The translations under genes and the position numbers were made by a program. The notes below the pieces were generated by a model. It was not told the origin of the DNA. It searched no databases and worked only from the letters and a program-made list of their open reading frames with translations. Source: Dyella_A sp049445995 (GTDB lineage: Bacteria > Pseudomonadota > Gammaproteobacteria > Xanthomonadales > Rhodanobacteraceae). Taken from it: 64,000 nt of DNA. This document shows, piece after piece, positions 26,332-33,630 of the stretch (position 1 is its first letter; each line of letters begins with the position of its first letter). Location: contig NZ_JBMSDZ010000003.1 in NCBI RefSeq assembly GCF_049445995.1, forward strand, positions 177,515-241,514, given 5' to 3'.

Positions 26332-28025
26332 CGGGCCGGCTGGCGGGCGATGACGACACCCGTCGGCAGTTGGCCCAGCACCACGTGCGGCAATCCACGC
26401 TGCGCGAGCACGGCCATGTCGCGCTCGCTGACCAGCGCCACCCCGTGCGCGGAGGCGCGCCAGCGCGCTTCGAAGGCCGCGAGGGTGGGCAGGTAGCCGT
26501 CCGGGCGGGAGTCGATGAAGGGCGTCAGATCGTCGCGCTGCTGCGCCACGATGGTCACCGGGCGTCCGAGGTAGAACGGCAGGCCGCGGACGAAACCGCC
26601 GACCATGTAGACCGGCGTGTCCGCCGCGAGTGCAGGCGCCATGAGCCGGGCCACCGGCTCGGCGGAGCGCGGCCCGACCCAGGCCTGCGATGCCAGCATG
26701 ACGAACGTCCAGCCGACGATGCCGGCCAGCGCAAGCCCATGCACGGCCGCATCATGGTGGTCGCGCCGGGACAGCCGGCAGGCGGCATACGCGGCGGCCA
26801 GCGCCATCACCGCCAGTCCCGCGGCCAGGCCGCCCAGCGCCATCGGCATGCCGGCGTGCGCGGCATCGTGCGCGCCGGTGAGGGCCGCGACCAGCGCCGC
26901 GACCGCGCCGACCCCGGCGAGCCAGCCCGTCACGCGCATGCGCCGCGCCAGCGCCACCTGCGGAAGCCGGGCCGCGGCGCGACCCAGCAGCAGGGCCGCG
27001 GCCGGAAACAGCGGCAGGATGTAGAGCGGCAGCTGCGAGTGCGACAGCGAGAAGAACGCGAATACCACGCCGACCCAGGCCAGCAGCAGCCGCTCCGCCG
27101 GCGCCCCGCTCCACATCGCCTGCCAGCCGCTGCGGGTGAACGGCACCAGGGCGGTCCAGGGAAACAGCCCCAGCAACACCACCGGGATGAAAAAACCAGG
27201 CGGCTTGCCGCGGTTGTCGGCGGCCGTGAGGAAGCGGGTGAAGTGTTCGCGGATGAAGAAGTAGTCGAAAAACTCCGGATGCCGTCGCGTCACCTCGACA
27301 AACCACGGCGCCGACACCGCCAGCAGCAGCGCCAGGCCGGGCAGCAGCGAAATGCGCCCGAGCACGCGCCAGTCGCGTTGCCACAGCATGTAGACGGCCA
27401 GCACCATGCCCGGCAGCACCACGCCGACCAGGCCCTTGGAGAGCACCGCCAGCGCCAGCGCCGCCCACATGCCGAGATTGATCGCCGTGCGGTGAGGCGC
27501 CGAGGCGGGATCGAACTGCGCCACCATGAAGCAGGCCATGCCCAGTGCGAGGAATGCCGCCACGCCCAGGTCCAGCGTGTCGAGGTGTGCACCGACGGCG
27601 AACAGCATGCCGCTGCCGAGAATGGCGGCGGCGTAAAGCCCGGTCGCCCGGTTCCACACGCGCCAGCCGGCCCAGGCGATGGCGCCGATCGCCAGCGCGC
27701 CGGTCAGTGCGCTCCACAGCCGTGCCACCCACGGCTCGGTGCCCAGCAGCACATAGGCCAGCGCAGTGCCCCAGTAGTGCAGCGGCGGTTTGTCGAAGAA
27801 CAGGAAGCCGTTCAACCGGGGCGTGATCCAGTCGCCGCTGGCGAGCATCTCGCGGGCGACCTCCGCGTAGCGGCCTTCATCGGGCTCGCCCAGGGCGCTG
27901 CGCATCAGGCCGGCGATCCAGGCCACGCCCCACAGCAGGGTGACGAGCAGCGAGAGCAGGCTGGCGCGCTCGGCGCGTGCCTGGAGGGATCGTGGGGCAG
28001 GGGCGCCGGAGTGGGCACTCAGCAT
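26328..28025 (-). CDS. ArnT-like family 39 glycosyltransferase (first of a tandem pair)
   Basis: 565 residues, about twelve membrane helices. It has the canonical family features: SALGEPDEGRYAEVAREML (acidic DE-x-R), FLFFDKPPLHYWGTALAY, LAVLSKGLVGVVLPG and the HFTRF region. ArnT homologues transfer aminoarabinose or another sugar from undecaprenyl phosphate to lipid A at the periplasmic face. The gene lacks an obvious arn synthesis cluster nearby, so the donor is uncertain. It overlaps the second glycosyltransferase by four bases, forming one translational unit. Confidence 0.88.
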   Translation of the reverse strand: MLSAHSGAPAPRSLQARAERASLLSLLVTLLWGVAWIAGLMRSALGEPDEGRYAEVAREMLASGDWITPRLNGFLFFDKPPLHYWGTALAYVLLGTEPWVARLWSALTGALAIGAIAWAGWRVWNRATGLYAAAILGSGMLFAVGAHLDTLDLGVAAFLALGMACFMVAQFDPASAPHRTAINLGMWAALALAVLSKGLVGVVLPGMVLAVYMLWQRDWRVLGRISLLPGLALLLAVSAPWFVEVTRRHPEFFDYFFIREHFTRFLTAADNRGKPPGFFIPVVLLGLFPWTALVPFTRSGWQAMWSGAPAERLLLAWVGVVFAFFSLSHSQLPLYILPLFPAAALLLGRAAARLPQVALARRMRVTGWLAGVGAVAALVAALTGAHDAAHAGMPMALGGLAAGLAVMALAAAYAACRLSRRDHHDAAVHGLALAGIVGWTFVMLASQAWVGPRSAEPVARLMAPALAADTPVYMVGGFVRGLPFYLGRPVTIVAQQRDDLTPFIDSRPDGYLPTLAAFEARWRASAHGVALVSERDMAVLAQRGLPHVVLGQLPTGVVIARQPAR

Positions 28026-28140
28026 GTCGAAAAAGGCCGCGGGGTGGGGGCATCCTGCCGAATATCACGCCAATGTGACGCAGGACTCTTTCAGGACTTT
28101 TTCAGCATGCCTGCCCGGGCGGCGCGGGTATTACGCAGGA

Positions 28141-28614
28141 TCAATCCGGTGCGTCACCGGTCCGGCGCCTGGCGGGCCGCAGCCGTACGTAGAGCTGCTT
28201 GCGCACGCGGGCGATCACCTCGCCGTCGAAGGTGGTGATGTCGGTCTCGAACCAGCGCAGCACCTTGTCACCGCCCGCCGCCGCGGTGCGCAACTGATCG
28301 ACCACTGCCGGTTCGAGCTTGAAGTGGGCGTAGACGTCTTTGCGGCCGGGCGCCACGAAATCGATGGTGCCAGCCTTGTCCCACACCAGGTAGTCGCGGC
28401 CCAGATGGTGCATCACCAGCAGCATCCAGAACGGGTCGGTCATCGCGAACAGGTTGCCGCCGAACTGTGTGCCGACGTAGTTGCGGTTCCACCGGCGCAG
28501 GCGCAGCACCACGCGCGCCTCGCGCCAGTCGTCGCCGAGCTCCAGCACGCGGATGCCGTTGCACAGGAACGGCGGCCACAGGTTGAGCAGGCGGCGGAAG
28601 GTGCTGGGGCGCAT
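28141..28614 (-). CDS. DUF4442 hotdog-fold protein (thioesterase-like)
   Basis: 157 residues from ATG 28614. RLLNLWPPFLCNGIRVLELGDDWREARVVL, the NRNYVGTQFGGNLFAMTDPFWMLL helix and YLVWDKAGTIDFVAPG fit DUF4442, a hotdog-fold family related to acyl-CoA thioesterases and the YiiD C-terminal domain. The ORF continues upstream through the palindromic repeat at 28726-28798, which is not coding. Single gene, substrate unknown. Confidence 0.85.
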   Translation of the reverse strand: MRPSTFRRLLNLWPPFLCNGIRVLELGDDWREARVVLRLRRWNRNYVGTQFGGNLFAMTDPFWMLLVMHHLGRDYLVWDKAGTIDFVAPGRKDVYAHFKLEPAVVDQLRTAAAGGDKVLRWFETDITTFDGEVIARVRKQLYVRLRPARRRTGDAPD

Positions 28615-28926
28615 GTGTGCGGGGTCGAGGCGGAAGCGCGAGAGTTTGCCATACAGTGGCGTATGGGTGCGCTGGCGAATGCGTGGAGAGCCCGGCCTGC
28701 CTGAGGTCTGCTGACGCCGTGATCGGTCGGGGCTGAAGCCCCTCCCACAGTTCCCTGCGTGCTCACCGGCACCGTGTGGGAGGGGCTTCAGCCCCGACGG
28801 TCCGATGGCCGCAGACCGGACAGGGTATGCACACCGCCGGTTCCCATCGCTCGGGTCGCCGATGAGCACGGCCACGCCTTGCCGGGTCACGAGCCAACGC
28901 CGGGCGACGCGCCCGCCCGTGGCCGA
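28615..28926. other. Intergenic region holding a palindromic repeat
   Basis: About 310 bases between the DUF4442 gene and the ybbN stop (both on the minus strand). Its centre is the GTCGGGGCTGAAGCCCC-type repeat. The flanks show no gene; the DUF4442 promoter should lie at about 28620-28700. Confidence 0.5.
28726..28798. repeat. Palindromic repeat, GTCGGGGCTGAAGCCC family
   Basis: Arms 28726-28750 (GTCGGGGCTGAAGCCCCTCC, then CACAG) and 28774-28798 are complementary in 24 of 25 positions, with a 23-base loop. Each arm itself contains a short palindrome (GGGGCTGAAGCCCC). This is a different family from the GTAGGAGCGC repeats. The type is common in gamma-proteobacterial intergenic regions. Confidence 0.9.
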
Positions 28927-29793
28927 TCAGAACAGCAGCGAGGCCATGCGGCGGCGGTAGCGGCCGACCAGTTCGGCATCGTCCAGCGTGGCGAAGGCGG
29001 CGAGCAGGCGCTTCTTCGCGGCGCCGTCGTTCCAGTCGCGCGCTTTTTCCAGGATGGCGAGGAACTGGTCCAGGCCTGCGGCGGCATCGTCCTCCAGCAG
29101 CAGGCGCACGCCGAGCAGGTCGCGCGCGGCCCAGTCGGACGGATCGGCGGCCACCCGCTGGCGCAGGGTGGCGAGATCGGGGGCGCCGTCGAGCGCACCG
29201 GCCAGCTCGAGCTGGCTGCGCAGGCGCATCGCCCGCGCGTCGGTGGCGAACCTGGCCGGAAGGGCGTCCAGCTCGGCGCGCGCGCCGGTGACGTTGCCCA
29301 CGCGCATCAGTGCGAGCGCGAGATCGAGCTTCAGTTCGTCCTGCTCCGGGGCGGCGGCGATCGCCTGCTGCAGGCGGTTCACCGCATCTTCCGGCGACTC
29401 GCCGGTTCCGGCCGCGGTTTCCTCCTCGGCCGGCGCGCCCTCCAGCGGCCGCACATGGCGCGACAGGAACTCGCGCAGCTGGCCCAGCGGCAGCGCGCCG
29501 GCGAAGCCGTCGAGGATCTGGCCATCCTTCACCAGCATCACGGTGGGTATCGAGCGGATGCCGAACATCGCGGCCAGCTGCTGGTGCGCGTCCACGTCGA
29601 GCTTGCCCAGCCGGAAGGCGCCATTGTACTCGGCGGCGAGCTGCTCCAGCAGCGGACCCAGCGTCCTGCACGGCTCGCACCAGGTGGCCCAGAAGTCGAC
29701 CAGCACCGGGGTATCCAGCGAGGCCTGCAGCACGTCGCTTTCGAAGTTTTCCTGGGTGACGTCGAAGACGTGCGGAAGGGCGGAATCGGTCAC
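28927..29793 (-). CDS. ybbN: YbbN/CnoX-like thioredoxin-TPR co-chaperone
   Basis: 288 residues. An N-terminal thioredoxin fold (1-115) with the active site WATWCEPCRTL (C39, C42) is followed by an acidic linker and a TPR-like helical domain (about 140-288; DAVNRLQQAIAAAPEQDELKLDLA, then DWAARDLLGVRLLLEDDAAAGLDQFLAIL). In E. coli this protein holds unfolded clients and hands them to GroEL and DnaK. The CEPC site keeps both Cys, unlike the E. coli protein (SxxC), so it may still be redox-active. Confidence 0.93.
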   Translation of the reverse strand: MTDSALPHVFDVTQENFESDVLQASLDTPVLVDFWATWCEPCRTLGPLLEQLAAEYNGAFRLGKLDVDAHQQLAAMFGIRSIPTVMLVKDGQILDGFAGALPLGQLREFLSRHVRPLEGAPAEEETAAGTGESPEDAVNRLQQAIAAAPEQDELKLDLALALMRVGNVTGARAELDALPARFATDARAMRLRSQLELAGALDGAPDLATLRQRVAADPSDWAARDLLGVRLLLEDDAAAGLDQFLAILEKARDWNDGAAKKRLLAAFATLDDAELVGRYRRRMASLLF

Positions 29794-29951
29794 GGCGATG
29801 CTCCAGGCGGCGATGGCGCCCGAAGATCAGGGCAGCGGCCAGCATATCAAGGGTCGCGCGGCGTCCGCGGTGGTCGTATCCGGTTCAGCGCCGCACGGCG
29901 AGATTTGCGAGAATCGCCGGGATGACCTGCTCGGAACACGGCACGACCCGC

Positions 29952-30578
29952 ATGGGCACCACCACGCCATCGACCACCGCCGGGCTGCTCATCTGCGAGC
30001 ATTGCGACACGGTGTACCGCCGTCGCCCGCTGGCGCGCGGCGAGGTGGCCTGCTGCGAGCGCTGCAATTTCGTGCTCGAACGTCATCCCCGGCTCGGTCC
30101 CGACCAGCTGCTCGCGCTCACCGCCACGGCGATGGTGGTGTTCGTGCAGGCCAACATCTGGCCGATCGTCACGCTGGAATTCAACGGCCGTCCGAGCAGC
30201 ACCACGCTGTGGGGCACCATCGTCACGATGTGGCGGCAGCACGCCGAAGTGGTGGCGGTGCTGGCCGCGCTGACGCTGTTCTTTTTCCCGCTGCTGAAGA
30301 TGGCGCTGTTCGGCTGGGTGTTCTGGTTCGCCCGCCGCGGCGAGCGCGGGCCGGGTTTCCGCAGCGCAATGATCGCGCTGCATTACCTGCGGCCGTGGAC
30401 GATGAGCGAGGTATTCGTGCTCGGCGCGATGGTGGCGATCGTCAAGGCGCGCGTGTATTTCGACGTGGTGCCCGATCCAGGCATCTTCGCCTACGGCGCG
30501 CTGATGCTGCTGATCACCGTGTTCGGCGGCATCGACCTGCGCCAGCTGTGGGACGTGACGCGGGAGCGGCGCCGGTGA
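29952..30578 (+). CDS. pqiA: PqiA N-terminal half: zinc-ribbon plus membrane domain
   Basis: About 208 residues from ATG 29952 (29922 is an alternative). A zinc-ribbon (CEHCDTVYRRRPLARGEVACCERC) precedes four membrane helices typical of the PqiA domain (LLALTATAMVVFVQANIWPIVTL, LLKMALFGWVFWF). In E. coli PqiA has two such domains in one protein; here each domain is a separate gene. The next gene overlaps the stop by GTGA, so they are translationally coupled. Confidence 0.9.
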   Translation: MGTTTPSTTAGLLICEHCDTVYRRRPLARGEVACCERCNFVLERHPRLGPDQLLALTATAMVVFVQANIWPIVTLEFNGRPSSTTLWGTIVTMWRQHAEVVAVLAALTLFFFPLLKMALFGWVFWFARRGERGPGFRSAMIALHYLRPWTMSEVFVLGAMVAIVKARVYFDVVPDPGIFAYGALMLLITVFGGIDLRQLWDVTRERRR

Positions 30579-31195
30579 GCGCGCTGCCGCGGGCCGGCGA
30601 GCTGGGCCTGATCGGCTGCCACGTCTGCGGACTGGTGTGCCGCGACCCGCACGGCGACGACCTGGCGTGCCCGCGCTGCGGGGCGCACCTGCACCGGCGC
30701 AAATCCGCCAGCCTCAGCCGCACCTGGGCACTGCTGATCGCCGCCTTCATCTTCTACCTGCCGGCCAACCTGTTGCCGATCATGCGCACGGTGAGCCTGG
30801 GCGACGTGGACGACAACACCATTCTCAGCGGCGTGGTGGAGCTGTGGGTGAAGGGCTCGCCGGACCTGGCGGTCATCGTGTTCACGGCGAGCATCGTGGT
30901 GCCCATGCTTAAATTCTTCGTGCTGGGTCTGCTGCTGGTCAGCGTGCATCGCCGCAGCGACTGGGCGCAGCGGCAGCGGGCGATGCTCTATCGGCTGGTG
31001 GAATTCATCGGTTACTGGTCGATGCTGGACGTGTTCGTGGTGGCGCTGCTCACCGCGCTGGTGCGCTTCGGCGTGCTCAGCCAGGTGGAGCCGCTGCCGG
31101 GGGTGATCTATTTCGGCCTGACCGTGGTGGCGACGATGCTGGCCTCGATGAGCTTCGATCCGCGCCTGATCTGGGACAACGAAGGACGACGATGA
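30575..31195 (+). CDS. pqiA: PqiA C-terminal half: zinc-ribbon plus membrane domain
   Basis: 206 residues from GTG 30575, overlapping the upstream stop. A second zinc-ribbon (CHVCGLVCRDPHGDDLACPRCG) and four membrane helices (LLIAAFIFYLPANLLPIM, VVPMLKFFVLGLLLVSV, MLDVFVVALLTALV) give the second PqiA domain. LPANLLPIMRTVSLG is the family hallmark. It overlaps pqiB (ATGA). Together the two halves should form the inner-membrane part of the PqiABC lipid-transport assembly. Confidence 0.9.
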   Translation: MSALPRAGELGLIGCHVCGLVCRDPHGDDLACPRCGAHLHRRKSASLSRTWALLIAAFIFYLPANLLPIMRTVSLGDVDDNTILSGVVELWVKGSPDLAVIVFTASIVVPMLKFFVLGLLLVSVHRRSDWAQRQRAMLYRLVEFIGYWSMLDVFVVALLTALVRFGVLSQVEPLPGVIYFGLTVVATMLASMSFDPRLIWDNEGRR

Positions 31196-32868
31196 CTGAA
31201 GAAACCGCTCCGTCCGGCGACGACCTGCCGCAGCCCGTGGTGCAGCGGCGCCGCATTGGCGCCTCGCTGATCTGGCTGGTGCCGATCCTGGCGACGCTGG
31301 TGGGCCTGTCGCTGGTGGTCAACGCCTGGCTGCAGGCCGGGCCGAACATCAGCATCACGTTCAATTCGGCCGAGGGGCTCGATTCGGGCAAGACGCCGGT
31401 GAAATACAAGAACGTGGTGATCGGCAAGGTCACCCGCATCAGCCTGAGTCCGGATCGCAGCAAGGTCCGCGTGCGGGTGGCGCTGGACAAGAGCGCCGAG
31501 GATTTCGCCATGGCCGATACCCGCTTCTGGGTGGTGCGCCCGCGCATCGGCCTGGGCGGGGTGTCCGGTGTCGACACACTGCTTTCCGGTGCCTTCATCG
31601 GCGCCGACGTGGGCACCTCGAAGGAGGAACGCGACCACTTCACGGGTCTGGAGCAGCCGCCCGCGGTGACCCACGGCGCGCCGGGCAGGCGCTTCACGCT
31701 GCACGCCGACGATCTCGGCTCGCTGGACATCGGCTCGCCGGTATATTTCCGCCGCATCCAGGTCGGGCGGGTGTCGTCGTATGCGCTGGACAAGGACGGC
31801 AAGGGCGTCACCTTCCAGATCTTCGTCGACGGCCCGTACGACCGGTTCGTGACCAGGTCGTCGCGCTTCTGGAACGCCAGCGGGCTGGACGTGTCGCTGG
31901 GGGCCAACGGCCTGAAGGTGGATACGCAATCGCTGGCCGCGGTACTGGCCGGCGGCGTGGCGTTCCAGGATCCGCCCGGGCCGCACGACGCCAGTGCCGC
32001 GCCGGAGGGTTCCAGCTATCGCCTGTTCGGCGACAAGACCACCGCCATGGCGCCGCCGGACGGCCCGCCGCAATACATCCGCATGCGCTTCGACCAGTCG
32101 CTGCGCGGGCTGGCGGTGGATGCGCCGGTGGAATTCCTGGGCATCAACATCGGCCGGGTGGCGTCGATCAACATGGACTATGACGCCAAGCGCGAACGCT
32201 TCCCGGTGACCGTCGGGGCGGTGATCTATCCGCAGCGTCTCGGCCGCGCCTACGACAAGCTCGCCGCCCAGGCCCGGGCGCACGGCGAGGGCGGCGACCT
32301 GGCGCCGATGATCGGCAAGCTGGTCGCCCACGGCCTGCGCGCGCAGGTCCGCACCGGCAACCTGCTCACCGGTCAGTTGTACATCGCGCTGGACTTCCTG
32401 CCGAAGGCGCCAAGGGTGGACTTCGATGCCTCCGCCAGTCCGCTGGAAATCCCCACCGCGCCGGGCAGCTTCGACAAGCTGCAGGAGCAGCTGGTCGAGA
32501 TCGTCGACAAGATCCACAAGATCCCGTTCGACAGCATCGGCGTGCATCTGGACGACGCACTGGCCAACCTGGACAAGACGCTCAAGCAGGTCCACGGCGA
32601 GATGCTGCCGGAGTTCAAGGGCACGCTCCAGGACGCCCGCCGGACATTGGGCACCACCCGCAGCGCGCTGTCGCCCGACTCGCCGCTGCAACAGAACCTG
32701 CAGGGTACGCTGCAGGAACTGCAGCGCATGGCGCGCTCGCTGCGCGTGTTCAGCGATTACCTCGGCACCCATCCGGAGGCGCTGATCCGCGGCCGCAAGG
32801 CCGATCCGGCGCCGTCCAGACCCGCGCCATCCAACCCGCCCAAGCCCGCTGCCGGGAGCCAGCCATGA
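31192..32868 (+). CDS. pqiB: PqiB: MCE-domain envelope-spanning protein
   Basis: 558 residues. One membrane helix (about 25-43), then three MCE (MlaD-like) domains: the first at about 48-140 (ISITFNSAEGLDSGKTPVKYKNVVIGKV), the second at about 165-230 (FTLHADDLGSLDIGSPVYFRRIQVGRV), the third at about 298-395 (FDQSLRGLAVDAPVEFLGINIGRV). A helical C-terminal region (LQEQLVEIVDKIHKIPFDSIG) forms the needle seen in PqiB hexamers, and the tail is Pro-rich. It provides a periplasmic tunnel for lipids between the two membranes. It overlaps pqiC by four bases. Confidence 0.95.
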   Translation: MTEETAPSGDDLPQPVVQRRRIGASLIWLVPILATLVGLSLVVNAWLQAGPNISITFNSAEGLDSGKTPVKYKNVVIGKVTRISLSPDRSKVRVRVALDKSAEDFAMADTRFWVVRPRIGLGGVSGVDTLLSGAFIGADVGTSKEERDHFTGLEQPPAVTHGAPGRRFTLHADDLGSLDIGSPVYFRRIQVGRVSSYALDKDGKGVTFQIFVDGPYDRFVTRSSRFWNASGLDVSLGANGLKVDTQSLAAVLAGGVAFQDPPGPHDASAAPEGSSYRLFGDKTTAMAPPDGPPQYIRMRFDQSLRGLAVDAPVEFLGINIGRVASINMDYDAKRERFPVTVGAVIYPQRLGRAYDKLAAQARAHGEGGDLAPMIGKLVAHGLRAQVRTGNLLTGQLYIALDFLPKAPRVDFDASASPLEIPTAPGSFDKLQEQLVEIVDKIHKIPFDSIGVHLDDALANLDKTLKQVHGEMLPEFKGTLQDARRTLGTTRSALSPDSPLQQNLQGTLQELQRMARSLRVFSDYLGTHPEALIRGRKADPAPSRPAPSNPPKPAAGSQP

Positions 32869-33488
32869 CGCGCCTGATCCATCTGCTGTCCCGTCGCCTC
32901 GCGCCGGTCGTCGCCGCGCTGGCGCTGGGTGCCTGCGCCTCGGCGCCCACGCACTACTACACGCTGATCGCGCCCGCCGCCGACGTGCCTGCCGCGACCT
33001 TGCCGGGGCTGCCGTTCGAACTGCTGCCGGTGGGGGTGCCGGCACAGGACGACCAGCCGCAGCTGGTGATCCGCCAGGGCGGGCAGGGGGTGGCGCTGCT
33101 TGAAGGTCATCGCTGGATCGCCCCGCTGGGCGATGAGATTCGCGGCGCGCTGTCGGCCGACCTGTCGCAGGCGCTGGGCCGTCCCGACGTCAGCGGACTG
33201 GCCCACGAAGGCACCGGCGTGGCGCGGATCAAGGTCGACGTGCGCCGCTTCGATTCGCAGCCCGGGGGGTACGCGCTGCTGGAGGCGGCGTGGAGCGTGC
33301 GCGTGCTCGGCGGCGATGTGCCCGGACGCACGCTGGCCTGCACCAGCCGCTTCAACCAGGCTGTGGCCGGCGCCGGCTACGACGCCCTGGTGCAGGCCCA
33401 TCAGCAGGCATTGGGCCGGCTGGCGGGCGAGGTGGCCGAGGCGGTGCGCGCGCTGGCGGCCGGCAGCGAGCGCTGCCCCGGCAGCTGA
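32865..33488 (+). CDS. pqiC: PqiC: ABC-type transport auxiliary lipoprotein (DUF330)
   Basis: 207 residues. Lipoprotein signal with lipobox ALGAC, then APTHYYTLIAP, which matches the family start (S-x-x-x-YYxL). WIAPLGDEIRGALSADLSQALG and VDVRRFDS complete the ABC_trans_aux fold. PqiC is anchored in the outer membrane and docks the PqiB needle. It is the last gene of the operon. Confidence 0.93.
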   Translation: MTRLIHLLSRRLAPVVAALALGACASAPTHYYTLIAPAADVPAATLPGLPFELLPVGVPAQDDQPQLVIRQGGQGVALLEGHRWIAPLGDEIRGALSADLSQALGRPDVSGLAHEGTGVARIKVDVRRFDSQPGGYALLEAAWSVRVLGGDVPGRTLACTSRFNQAVAGAGYDALVQAHQQALGRLAGEVAEAVRALAAGSERCPGS

Positions 33489-33498
33489 ACCTCCGCGA

Positions 33499-33535
33499 TC
33501 CCGCCGGCGCCGGCTTGTCGGCGCCGGCTTGGCGG
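33499..33535 (+). terminator. GC-rich hairpin after pqiC (possible terminator)
   Basis: Overlapping palindromes (GGCGCCGGC and its mirror CCGGCGCC) can form a stem between about 33501 and 33533, beginning about 10 bases after the pqiC stop. There is no T-run, so intrinsic termination is uncertain. Confidence 0.4.
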
Positions 33536-33630
33536 GGGCTCGGCGCTTGGGCTAGGCTGGTCGGCTACGTGCAGCGGCGGGTCCACCGGCCGCAGACGCT
33601 GCCGCCTCACGCATCAACGGCACTGGACAC

